DNA of 64,000 nucleotides from a bacterium (GTDB taxonomy: Bacteria; Planctomycetota; Planctomycetia; Isosphaerales; Isosphaeraceae): positions 1-64,000 of the forward strand of contig WGMM01000013.1 of assembly GCA_016125085.1 (NCBI GenBank). The letters are read 5' to 3'. Positions within the stretch are counted from its first letter, which is position 1. Each line of letters starts with the position of its first letter. The translations under genes were made by a program, and so were the position numbers. The notes below the pieces were generated by a model. That model was not told the origin of the DNA, made no database searches, and was given only the letters and a program-made list of their open reading frames with translations. Below, in pieces: positions 8,344 to 15,994 of the stretch.

Positions 8344-9828
8344 TCAGTTCGCCGACGGTTCGTGGCTGACCCGGCGGCGTGGTTTGTCGGAGGTGCGGCC
8401 ATGGCGGTACAGACCCGGCACATGGGCGGACAGACATCGTCCATCGGCCCAGCCACGCAGCCGTGCAATTGACTCTGCCGCTGTCACGGCGACCGGCACG
8501 ACGTACGTGGCGGCGTCGGTCAGGGTCGTTTCCAGCAGAGCCGCCAGGCGGCAGCAAGCCCGGATCTCGGCACCGGTCCAGTCGGAGTCGTCGGGGCGGT
8601 GTTCGGCACTGGGGATGCCGAACTGATTTCGGTAGATGGCCCAGATCGCGTCCTTCTCGGCACGATCGGGCAGGTCGAGGAAGAACACGGCGTCGAACCG
8701 TTCGCTGCGTGCGAACTCGGGCGGCAGCTTCGACACGTCGTTGGCGGTGCAGACGACGAAGGCGTCCGACTCGTGGTCATTGAGCCACGTCAGGAACGTG
8801 CCGAACATCCGGGCCGCCACCCCCGAATCGCCCTGGCTGCCCAGCCCGGAGAAGGCTTTTTCCACTTCGTCGATCATGACCACGCACGGGGCCATGGCGT
8901 CGATCGAATGCAGGGCCTGCCGCGTACGCTGTTCCGACTGCCCGACGAGCGAACCCATCAGGCTGCCGACGTCGAGCACGAGCACAGGCCGGCCGACTTC
9001 CCGGCCCAGCGCTTTGCAGAACTGTGACTTGCCGCAGCCCGGAGGCGACAGGAGCATCACGCCCCGTGGCCGTTTTTGCTTGTCGGTTCGGCTCATACCA
9101 GCCAGAGCCCGGCGGCAGAAGGTTTTCAGCGACTCCAGCCCGCCCAGGCGACTGAAGTCATCGGTCGAGCGGTGCAGCGTCAGCAGGCCACTTTTTCTTA
9201 GGCCCTGGGTCTTGGCGTCCCAGACAGTGTCGGCCTCGATTCGCCCATGCCGTACCAGCGACAGGCTGAAGGCGTTCTCGGCCTCCAGCCTAGTCAAACC
9301 CGCTGCGGCATCCAGGACACGTTCCAGGTCGTCGCCTTCAGGCAACTCACCGGTTTCCGTCGCGACGCCTCGTGCGATCGCTTCGAGTTGCCCCCGGTCA
9401 GGTAACTCGTGCGTCAGCACGACGAAGAGTTTTTCGAGTTCCACCGGGATCGAGACGACCGGTGCCAGCACGACCAGAATCGCCCGGCTCTGCTTGCCGA
9501 CAACGATCTGCCTGGCCAGGGCCTGCACCACCTCTGCCGATTGCAGAAACCGGTGAAAATTGGCCAGCACCAGCACGGCCGTGCCGCCCGGTGCCGCCAT
9601 GCCGCTCAGGGCCCGTACCGCCGCGACCGGATCGGGGCCCACCGACTCGGCCGACGGCATGCCGGGGCACTCCAGGCCCGAGGCGACATCCCACGTGGCC
9701 AGCGTCCAGCCTTCGGATCGGCAGACGGTGGTCAGTTCGTCGAGAGCATCGGCGTGCTCGTGCGACTCGATCCAGATCCCGGCGAAGCAGGCCCGGACAT
9801 GTTCGGCGAAGAGAGGACCCAGATTCAT
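8344..9828 (-). CDS. Ycf46-like AAA ATPase
   Basis: 494 residues. An N-terminal half of about 230 residues without Walker motifs is followed by a complete AAA module: Walker A SPPGCGKS, Walker B VVMIDEVEKAF, sensor 1 VVCTAND, and SERFD with the likely arginine finger. This two-part layout and length match Ycf46-type proteins of cyanobacteria and plastids. AAA proteins of this kind act as ring-shaped ATP-driven remodelling machines; the client here is unknown. The ATG at 9828 overlaps the stop of the DUF2997 gene by 4 bases, and DUF2997 in turn overlaps DUF1257 (Ycf35-like), so three genes form a translationally coupled core. No catalytic residue appears to be missing. Confidence 0.8.
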   Translation of the reverse strand: MNLGPLFAEHVRACFAGIWIESHEHADALDELTTVCRSEGWTLATWDVASGLECPGMPSAESVGPDPVAAVRALSGMAAPGGTAVLVLANFHRFLQSAEVVQALARQIVVGKQSRAILVVLAPVVSIPVELEKLFVVLTHELPDRGQLEAIARGVATETGELPEGDDLERVLDAAAGLTRLEAENAFSLSLVRHGRIEADTVWDAKTQGLRKSGLLTLHRSTDDFSRLGGLESLKTFCRRALAGMSRTDKQKRPRGVMLLSPPGCGKSQFCKALGREVGRPVLVLDVGSLMGSLVGQSEQRTRQALHSIDAMAPCVVMIDEVEKAFSGLGSQGDSGVAARMFGTFLTWLNDHESDAFVVCTANDVSKLPPEFARSERFDAVFFLDLPDRAEKDAIWAIYRNQFGIPSAEHRPDDSDWTGAEIRACCRLAALLETTLTDAATYVVPVAVTAAESIARLRGWADGRCLSAHVPGLYRHGRTSDKPRRRVSHEPSAN

Positions 9829-10028
9829 CCGGCACCTCCTTCGACGTGGCGGACCTGTTTATGCTCGGCTTGCTGGTGATAGGCCGCCGTGAGCTTCACG
9901 CCGGTCGTCACGCCCAGTGCCTCCTGCAGGAATCGGCTGGCATCGCGGCACTCAGGGCCGACGAAGCCACGGGTTTCGACCGTGGTGCGGCCATCGGGCT
10001 GCACAGTGATTTCGATCGTTTTGGTCAT
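9825..10028 (-). CDS. DUF2997 family protein
   Basis: 67 residues: MTKTIEITVQPDGRTTVETR, then GFVGPECRDASRFLQEALG. This is the usual size and pattern of DUF2997, a tiny protein with a two-stranded sheet and a helix, found beside DUF1257 and Ycf46-type ATPases in cyanobacteria and planctomycetes. Both ends overlap neighbours by 4 bases (ATGA at 10025-10028 and at 9825-9828), which fixes the start. The gene lies inside a longer open frame (to 10487) that is mostly a shadow of DUF1257. Molecular role unknown; tight coupling suggests a fixed stoichiometry with its neighbours. Confidence 0.8.
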   Translation of the reverse strand: MTKTIEITVQPDGRTTVETRGFVGPECRDASRFLQEALGVTTGVKLTAAYHQQAEHKQVRHVEGGAG

Positions 10029-10393
10029 ACGGCACCTCCGACCAAAACCGTGAGCCGGATCGAGCCGTCGGCCAGCGCACGTTCGCTGACGGCGTGGCCC
10101 TTGCGGCGGGCTTCGAGCGTGGCCTTCTCGACGGCATAGGCCTGCAGGAACCGGTCGAGCTGGAGCGGGTCGCCCCAGTTGCCGTTGAAGTTGTCGAACT
10201 GCACGCGGCCAACGCCCGTGTCGAACACGGCCGGGAACTGCCAGCCGGGCAGCCGCACGGCCAGGCCGCTGGCCTTGCTGCGGAAGAGTTTGTGGGAACC
10301 GCGCACCGGCGGTTCGAGTGACAGACGGCGGCACGCGGCATGCACGGCCGTTTCGTCGCGGACTTCGGTCGCGATTGTGACGATGTGACTCAT
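10025..10393 (-). CDS. DUF1257 (Ycf35-like) family protein
   Basis: 122 residues from the ATG at 10393, supported by AAGGAGA about 11 bases upstream and by the family start MSHIVTIATEVRDETAV. Conserved blocks include VRLPGWQFPAVFDT, QFDNFNGNWGDP, LDRFLQAYAVEKATLEARRKG and the C-terminal LADGSIRLTV. DUF1257 corresponds to plastid Ycf35; its function is not established. It is the first of the three overlapping genes DUF1257-DUF2997-AAA. The 90 bases to the preceding lipoprotein gene hold no ORF. Confidence 0.8.
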   Translation of the reverse strand: MSHIVTIATEVRDETAVHAACRRLSLEPPVRGSHKLFRSKASGLAVRLPGWQFPAVFDTGVGRVQFDNFNGNWGDPLQLDRFLQAYAVEKATLEARRKGHAVSERALADGSIRLTVLVGGAV

Positions 10394-10483
10394 CGTGAGT
10401 AGATCTCCTTGTCTGAGAGGTAGGAGCACGGAAGAAATTGTCGAAATGATGGTTGCGGTGGACGAAGCGGTGACGATGCCCGA

Positions 10484-11272
10484 TCACTCGCGGCGAAACC
10501 GATCCGGATACGCTCCCGGGCCGATCTCTTCGTCAGGAAAGCCGTCGTCCTCCGGGAAGTCGAGCCGTCCCATCCATGCGTCGGGATCGTCGTCCGGATC
10601 GTTCGCCGGAGAGCGATGTCCGGACTCAGCCGCACCGGCCTGATCCGGTGCGATATGTCCAGAACGATGCCCGCCGTATCCCGATGGCGATCGTTTGCCG
10701 CTGCCATCTTCGATCGCTGCCACAGGCATCTGCGACGAAAGTGCCAGCAGCTTGGGTTCGGTCCGGGCCAGCTCGACCGTGAGCAGCTCGGCCACGACCG
10801 CGTCGTCGATATGCCCTGCCGTCATCTGCCGGACGACGAACAGACTCACGACGACAGGCACCAGGCACAGCAGCGACCGACCGACCGACTCGACGGCCCG
10901 GGCGATGACCGGGTCACGACTGCGCCGTTCAGCGATCTCGCGACGTTCCTCCTCCAGCCGATCGCGAGCTTCGTCGACCGCCTCTCGCTGCCTGTCGAGC
11001 CTGCCGACCAGATCCGCATGAACCAGGACCATCTCACGCCGGGCCTCGGCATCCTGCCGGACCAGGTCCCGGGCGGCCTCGGTCACATGCTGGCTTTGCT
11101 TAACGACCGCCTGCGACTGCGCCGCGATCCGGTCGTTCTGCTGCTTCTGAGTCTTCATGACGTCCTGAGCGAACTGAGCCAGCCGTTGATCCCGCAGATC
11201 GGGCCGCTCATCGCATCCGGCGATGACCGCGATCACGACGGCCGACGCCGTAACCATCGTGCTGGGAGACAT
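10484..11272 (-). CDS. Coiled-coil membrane lipoprotein of the AAA module
   Basis: 262 residues from the ATG at 11272, chosen because it begins a lipoprotein-type signal (MSPSTMVTASAVVIAVIAGC, lipobox IAGC); the frame is open to 11374. After the cysteine comes a long charged coiled coil (about residues 27-118, rich in Q, E, R and A), then one transmembrane helix (LLCLVPVVVSLFVV) and a 110-residue Pro/Asp/Gly-rich tail. The arrangement of lipid anchor, coiled coil and membrane helix suggests an envelope-spanning or membrane-tethering subunit. I have seen similar proteins next to DUF1257/DUF2997 genes in planctomycetes. The ribosome site before 11272 is weak, so the start is not certain. Confidence 0.65.
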   Translation of the reverse strand: MSPSTMVTASAVVIAVIAGCDERPDLRDQRLAQFAQDVMKTQKQQNDRIAAQSQAVVKQSQHVTEAARDLVRQDAEARREMVLVHADLVGRLDRQREAVDEARDRLEEERREIAERRSRDPVIARAVESVGRSLLCLVPVVVSLFVVRQMTAGHIDDAVVAELLTVELARTEPKLLALSSQMPVAAIEDGSGKRSPSGYGGHRSGHIAPDQAGAAESGHRSPANDPDDDPDAWMGRLDFPEDDGFPDEEIGPGAYPDRFRRE

Positions 11273-11507
11273 CTTCGGTAGAATGGTCCGTACCGGAGCG
11301 GCGGACGAACCCAGCCGCACTCGCACGGCCTGGCTGAACCGGTCGCGAACGAACCTGGGCGGGCGGAACATCATGTTGTGGATTTCTTTCGTGAAAGAAT
11401 CGTGCGAGCAGAACCTGAAGCCCGCGCCGGAGCCGGAACTCCCGGACCCAGGCGGCGGACAACACGACAGCCAACGAACCGCTGGCCGCTAGAAGGGCGT
11501 GGAGCAT
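11208..11507 (-). CDS. Possible small membrane protein at head of the module
   Basis: 99-codon frame starting at the ATG at 11507. The first 45 residues look real: a hydrophobic helix (MLHALLAASGSLAVVLSAAW) followed by a basic amphipathic stretch (VREFRLRRGLQVLLARFF), a pattern I associate with short proteins at the head of this module. The rest of the frame runs into the start of the lipoprotein gene and looks like random, Arg-rich shadow sequence, so the true product may be shorter or the 3' end may be damaged. GAAAGG lies upstream of the start. Treat as tentative. Confidence 0.35.
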   Translation of the reverse strand: MLHALLAASGSLAVVLSAAWVREFRLRRGLQVLLARFFHERNPQHDVPPAQVRSRPVQPGRASAAGFVRRSGTDHSTEDVSQHDGYGVGRRDRGHRRMR

Positions 11508-11647
11508 GAAGTGGGGCCTTTCGTCAGGAAAGGGTGGTGAAACGACGAGCGAACGGTGCCGACCGAAAAGCCGGCAATCCGATGTAAGTGTTGCGAAGTT
11601 CTTGTGTGAACGACCGCTTCGGCATGTCCAGGGATGCGCCGAAGTCG

Positions 11648-11667
11648 TCTAAAAACCAGTTTTTAGA
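11648..11667. promoter_or_regulatory. Near-perfect palindrome, possible operator
   Basis: TCTAAAAAC-CA-GTTTTTAGA: two 9-base arms separated by two bases, unusually AT-rich for this neighbourhood. It sits about 140 bases upstream of the first ORF of the minus-strand module, where a repressor or activator dimer could bind. There is no T-run beyond the stem, so a terminator is less likely. The remaining intergenic sequence (11508-12024, about 520 bases) holds only a weak plus-strand ORF (11724-11969) without recognisable features. Confidence 0.4.
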
Positions 11668-12024
11668 ATGGTTGTTCGGGATTTTCGACGACCGGACGGA
11701 TAACCGTTCCCGATCAAGTTAGAGTGACACAAAATCGGCGGAAATTTAGGACGATCGGTCTATCCGACACAAACGAAGTCTCTGAGTCAGTCTATGACCG
11801 AGCAGATTTGGGAAAAGGCAACGACTCTTCTCAGGGGCGACGAGGAAGTCATCGGGATCGTGAGAAATGTTTGAGCTCATCGACGGAGAGTTTGCTGTTC
11901 GGGCGACCTTTTCGATCCTGTCTTGGCTCGCTGTTCCCCGAGGTAGCGGTATCGGAGTTCATCCCGTAAAAGGGCGATAATGCGATCCTGGGTAGCACGT
12001 TCCGGCTTGTCGATATTGCTCATG

Positions 12025-12960
12025 TCACGCCTTCACCAACTTGAAGTTGATCTGATAACGGTAAAACTCGATGTTGGAGACCATCTTGAGTGCACGGCGG
12101 ATCCGCTGGTCATCCTCAAGGGCGATGATGACCCCCATGACCGTCTGGCCCACTTCGGCAAGTTCTTCCTGGACGTAGCCCATGTATCGGAGCGTCTGCC
12201 CGACGACCACGTCACTGGCCTTCCCCTTTTTCAGCTCGACGACCAGCAGTTGCTTCCGGTCCTTGCTGATCGCCAGCACGTCCAGCGGGCCGGTGTCGGT
12301 AAGGTATTGCTGACCGACCAGCTCCCCGTCTTCTTCGTAAATGTCGTACTTCTTGCCGAGTTCGGTCTGCGTCCAGTTCTGGACGAGGAAGTCTTCGAGA
12401 TGCTTCTCCATCACGAACGCCGCTGGGTCTTCCACGTTCGGGTTGGTGGCGATGATGGCTGGGGCGGTGACACCGCCGATCAGTCTCTCCACTTCCTCGG
12501 CGAACCCGGCCCGGCTGATGTTGCAAACCGTTCCGACGGAGCCGGTGGTGTTGCGAAGCCCTTCGCTAGTGGCGGACCGGTCGATCTGGACCGGTAACCA
12601 CTTCACCGGGCGGCGGTGCGGAACCAGTTCGCCCGCGACATAGTAGTAGGGGCCGGTCACCTCGCCCACATGATACTTCCCGAATCCGTCCGGGCTGAGA
12701 ATTACGTCACCCTGCTGAATGCCTTTGCCGATTGTCCAAAGGGACCCGCAGGCGAGACCAGCGGCGATTTTGGACTTATCCGGGCGGTTCTGCAAAAAGA
12801 CAGGAATGTATGCGGCGTTGAATTCCCTCCACTCGTCAGGAAATTTGCCCGTCAGATTTTCGGCGATCTCGTAATCCGCACCGATGAAGGCTCCTGCGAA
12901 ACACTCGGCGGCATATGCGCTCTTCCTGCCAAGCATCACACGGTAGAATGATCTCATCAT
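12025..12960 (-). CDS. Restriction-type nuclease: PUA/EVE-like sensor plus NucS-type PD-(D/E)XK domain
   Basis: 311 residues. The first 150 residues contain a compact beta-rich domain (IGKGIQQGDVILSPDG, YHVGEVTGPYYYVAGE, PHRRPVKW) resembling the PUA/EVE-like domains that recognise modified bases in type IV restriction proteins. The C-terminal half is a nuclease of the NucS/DUF91 type: an N-terminal helix with E (MEKHLEDFLVQNW), GPLDVLAISKD with the metal-binding D, and the VVELKKGKASD motif carrying E and K, followed by VVGQTLRYMGYV. Predicted action: cleavage of DNA after recognising a base modification (inference from domains). Two ATGs (12960, 12957) follow AAGGAAGC. It lies 43 bases after the AlbA_2 gene on the same strand, probably one operon. 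Confidence 0.75.
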   Translation of the reverse strand: MMRSFYRVMLGRKSAYAAECFAGAFIGADYEIAENLTGKFPDEWREFNAAYIPVFLQNRPDKSKIAAGLACGSLWTIGKGIQQGDVILSPDGFGKYHVGEVTGPYYYVAGELVPHRRPVKWLPVQIDRSATSEGLRNTTGSVGTVCNISRAGFAEEVERLIGGVTAPAIIATNPNVEDPAAFVMEKHLEDFLVQNWTQTELGKKYDIYEEDGELVGQQYLTDTGPLDVLAISKDRKQLLVVELKKGKASDVVVGQTLRYMGYVQEELAEVGQTVMGVIIALEDDQRIRRALKMVSNIEFYRYQINFKLVKA

Positions 12961-13003
12961 GATGCTTCCTTTCCGGCAGCTCTATCGTCTCTTGCGGCAT
13001 AAC

Positions 13004-14389
13004 TCATTCCGATACCTCCCAATAACCGCCCTTCGTCGGGCCGACATGTTTCAATTTGCCCGACCGGGTAAGCTTCGATACCGCCCGCTCGACGGCACTG
13101 AGCGATTTGCCGATGCGTTCGGCGACTTCCGCCAGGCTCAAATCGGGCTGTGCCGAAAGGATGGCAAGGATTCGCTCGGGTGTCCCCGCCCGCCGAATTC
13201 CCGGCGTTTCTACCCGCGTTTCTACCGTCGTTTCTACCGGCGTTTTCTCCCCAGTTCCAGCCGATATGCTCGTTCTCGCAATGACTTCGTGAGAAAACGG
13301 AAACCGCATCCAAAGCCCTGTCGCCTCGTATTCGATCTCCGGCTCCGGGAACTTCGCTTCACGGCATGCCGCCAGGATCCGCTCGATTCCCCTGCCCCAG
13401 GCTTCGATCTCACCCGCCCGGAAAAACACACCTGCGATGGCCGGGTTGGCAGGCTGCGACGAATGCTTCTCTTTGAGCTTCGCCACCGTCCATGATTCCG
13501 GCAAATGGCCCGGGTTCCAGATCATGAGCTTGTCGGCATACACGCTGATCTGAATCGGGATACCCGTGGCATAATCCTTGTGAATCAGGGCATTGAGCAC
13601 CGCCTCGCGTAATGCGGGCTCCGGCACCGGGTAGGTTTCGATCCGCTGAATGCCCCGGTAGGTGATGGCGGCTTTGAGATACTTGGTCCGCAGCAGGTCG
13701 ATCGTCTTCTCGGCCTGGGTAAACAGATCGCCGTGAATTTCGTCGTGATACAAAAGGTCGTCGTTGGTGCGGAAGAACCCGATCTTCACGAAAGCCCCGG
13801 TGACGAACTTCTCCGGGTCGGCATGAAACAGCAGCACGGCCGCACGCTTGAGGTACTTGCCGTCGAACAGGTGGAGCTTCTCGATCAGACCCGTGGCCGA
13901 CTCTTTCAGGTCCGCCGCGTTCATCCGCTCGCTTGCCCTGGCCAGCCTGCGGAAGGTGTCGATGGCGGTTTTCGAGAGGGACCGGACGGTCACGTCCGGC
14001 ACGGGCACGCCGTCCCACGTTCGGCCCTGTTTTCTCAGGAGGAACCGGTCGAGTGCCGCACCTTTCAGCTCCTGCTTCGTGCTGCCGCTGCGGTAGTGGT
14101 ATTCGCCCTTGTAGCTGACAGGGTACGGATAGGGATCGATCCGGATCTCGACCAGGTTCTTGCCGGCCTCACGCACCAGGCGGACGTCGGCCATGATGCC
14201 GAGGATGTCGCGGATTTTGTTGGGCAAGTCTTCGAGCAACTTCTTCGCGTCGACGACTCCGACGGGCACACCCTTGTCATTCTTGCCGATGACCAGCACA
14301 CCGCCCTCGGCGTTGGCGAAGCCGCAGACCCAGCGGAGATATTCGTCCCGCCACGACTCCTTCCATTCAGTGTGCTGGCTCTCGCTCAT
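13004..14389 (-). CDS. AlbA_2/Schlafen-type ATP-binding protein with C-terminal winged helix
   Basis: 461 residues from the ATG at 14389, where the conserved sequence begins (MSESQHTEWKESWRDEYLRW); the open frame continues to 14563 without conservation. The N-terminal AlbA_2 domain shows ETEWK-type (HTEWKES) and FANAEGGVLVIGKND motifs. The middle is the ATP-dependent helicase/GHKL-like C-domain of this family (EAVLNALIHKDYATG, ISVYADKLMIWNPG, EAWGRGIERI). A VETxVETxVET linker leads to a winged helix (PERILAILSAQPDLSLAEVAERI...KHVGPTKGGYWEV). Such proteins are often regulators or parts of defence loci. Here it is followed after 43 bases by a restriction-type nuclease, so a defence role is plausible but unproven. 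Confidence 0.75.
   Translation of the reverse strand: MSESQHTEWKESWRDEYLRWVCGFANAEGGVLVIGKNDKGVPVGVVDAKKLLEDLPNKIRDILGIMADVRLVREAGKNLVEIRIDPYPYPVSYKGEYHYRSGSTKQELKGAALDRFLLRKQGRTWDGVPVPDVTVRSLSKTAIDTFRRLARASERMNAADLKESATGLIEKLHLFDGKYLKRAAVLLFHADPEKFVTGAFVKIGFFRTNDDLLYHDEIHGDLFTQAEKTIDLLRTKYLKAAITYRGIQRIETYPVPEPALREAVLNALIHKDYATGIPIQISVYADKLMIWNPGHLPESWTVAKLKEKHSSQPANPAIAGVFFRAGEIEAWGRGIERILAACREAKFPEPEIEYEATGLWMRFPFSHEVIARTSISAGTGEKTPVETTVETRVETPGIRRAGTPERILAILSAQPDLSLAEVAERIGKSLSAVERAVSKLTRSGKLKHVGPTKGGYWEVSE
13206..13241. repeat. 12-bp tandem repeat, three copies
   Basis: GTTTCTACC followed by CGC, GTC or GGC repeats three times without gaps, with a partial fourth copy. On the minus strand it encodes the VETxVETxVET linker between the ATP-binding and winged-helix parts of the AlbA_2 protein. 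Such in-frame repeats can change copy number without breaking the gene. Confidence 0.7.
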
Positions 14390-14642
14390 GCGAGTCGCGT
14401 CCTCCCGGTGAGAAGTTCCTGCATCATTGCGTACTTTTCTTGGCTCGCAGTTCCCCGAGAATCGAATTGGCCGATTCCGTGTGAGAGTCTGGCGGTTCAG
14501 GATGGGTTCATCGGTACACTCCGAGAATACCCGGAACAAAGAAAAGAGTGTAGAGGGTTCCATGGAAGAGTCTGCGTCTCCACTGTGCCGGCGGCATTAG
14601 GCGACGAAATCCGGCCAGGAATGTCTGCTAAGCGGTAATCGC

Positions 14643-15031
14643 CTACGGCTGCCAACGCGGAATGTGGATCTCACGGGCTTCGGCGTAGACCTCCGCCGGA
14701 ACCAGCGGATCGCCGCCACTGTCGGGAATCAGGGCCCAATGCGGCCCATGGATGCGTTCGGCTGCTTCGCGACCCAGTTTCAGGTCGTGCGACACCTCGG
14801 CGGCACTGTAGCTGTGCGTGAGGTGACAGACCAGCAGGTTGCGGGAAAAGTAGTCGACCACCGTCACCGCGTACCACCAGCCGTGGCCGGGAAATCGTCG
14901 CGCCAGCGGTAAAGCGTCTGATCGGAATTCTCGAACGCACGGGCGATCCTTGCATCGGGTTCTTCGCGACGAAGCAAAGCCAGCACAGCCTCGGTGGTTT
15001 GCCTGGAAGAAAGTTCGGACGGCTTGGCCAT
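14643..15031 (-). pseudogene. IS3-family transposase remnant
   Basis: Two transposase pieces in different frames. From the ATG at 15031 a short OrfA-like helix-turn-helix reads LSSRQTTEAVLALLRREEPD and TLYRWRDDF, then stops at 14864. Directly after, another frame reads GHGWWYAVTVVDYFSRNLLVCHL and SYSAAEV, the start of the DDE/rve integrase core of IS3 OrfB with its first aspartate. The HTH part of OrfB and the rest of the catalytic core are missing, and the sequence from about RIHGP onward no longer resembles the family. The element is therefore dead. It lies between the nuclease cassette and a tRNA remnant, as expected near an island edge. Confidence 0.75.
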
Positions 15032-15409
15032 GAGTGAAAGTCCCATCAAGGGGGGCATTCCAATCTACTCCCGAACAAAGCGAGCCTCACACTGAGCGAT
15101 TCCGATAACCGGGGGCAAGACAAGGTGATCTCGATCCATACTAGCCGAAGAAAGACATAGCCACAGATCTGATCGACAACCCCGATCGATTGATCGATTC
15201 TCAACGCATAGAGCAGGGCAAAAAGTACTGATTTTCCGAATACATAATTTTCCCCCGATTTTTCCCCCGTTTGGGGTCAGAATTCCAATCTTGTTTAACA
15301 ACGGATAAGCGTGAATGATCGTCATTGACATCGTGTGAAAAGGCTGTAGAATCATGAGTCGCGTGAGATTTTGAAGTCTTGGATCGAGGTTTGTGAGACA
15401 GGTAAAAAG

Positions 15410-15455
15410 CTGCCTCCGGAGCAAAAGGTCAGAGGTTCGAATCCTCTCGGGTGTA
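15410..15455 (+). pseudogene. 3' half of tRNA-Arg(CCG), likely attachment-site scar
   Basis: The sequence CTGCCTCCGGAGCA...GGTC matches the anticodon arm and variable loop of bacterial tRNA-Arg with anticodon CCG. It continues with a perfect T-arm (AGAGG 15431-15435, TTCGAAT loop, CCTCT 15443-15447), the 3' acceptor strand CGGGTGT and discriminator A at 15455. The 5' half is missing: nothing upstream resembles the D-arm or the complementary ACACCCG acceptor strand. One anticodon-stem base appears changed (GCAA for the usual GCAG). A lone 3' half of a tRNA is the classic footprint of an integrative element. Confidence 0.75.
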
Positions 15456-15994
15456 TTCGGCAGAAGCCATTTATTAATCTTGAGTTATCAAGAATTTGGG
15501 TTGCTCTTCGACACGTTCGTTCGACATCGAATCTGCGGGCTCAACTGGATCCGAAGTGTAGAATGAATTCGAAATGACAGTTCACGGAAGTGATCCGCTT
15601 GTGAGGATTCTCGATCTGGGAATCGATAATCCGTTATCGCAATTGGCTTGATTTCGTAGTCTTCCGAGATTTGCCGGTTCGAAAATCTCAAGGTTCTACG
15701 GTGATCGCTATTCAAGATGATACTCACATCTCGACCAGGTCTGGTTCATTCCGGCGAAGCTCGGTGTTCTCTATCCGAATAATTTGACGACTTCGATCGG
15801 TTGGACTCTATGGAAATTCGGCAGTGGCTTCGATCTGCCAGTTTTCTCGATTCGATCATTTTGCATGATTTTCCAAGTGTCCAGCTGATCGGATACAGAG
15901 GATCGTTTGCGGAAAAAAGAAAAGCGGCCATTTCGAAACACGACTTTGAGGTCGATTACGAAATGGCCGCTGAAGGAGTCGGAAGGTCGTCCGG
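15456..15994. other. Intergenic region without recognisable genes
   Basis: About 540 bases between the tRNA remnant and the end of the efflux outer-membrane gene. Short open frames exist on both strands (for example 15488-15727 and 15801-16145), but none has conserved motifs or a convincing ribosome site. The part from 15032 to 15409 on the other side of the tRNA remnant is equally empty. The sequence is visibly more AT-rich than the gene-bearing parts. Confidence 0.6.

Noticed and set aside
11724..11969. 81-codon plus-strand ORF in the gap before the nuclease cassette
   Set aside because: No ribosome site, no conserved motif and an amino-acid mix like random sequence.
13733..14638. 301-codon plus-strand frame opposite the AlbA_2 gene
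   Set aside because: Antisense of conserved AlbA_2 and ATP-binding motifs.
15384..15455. Intact tRNA-Arg gene
   Set aside because: No D-arm and no 5' acceptor strand able to pair with CGGGTGT could be found, so only the 3' half is present.
15371..15577. Short plus-strand ORF running through the tRNA-Arg remnant
   Set aside because: It translates tRNA sequence; the T-arm and anticodon arm explain the conservation.
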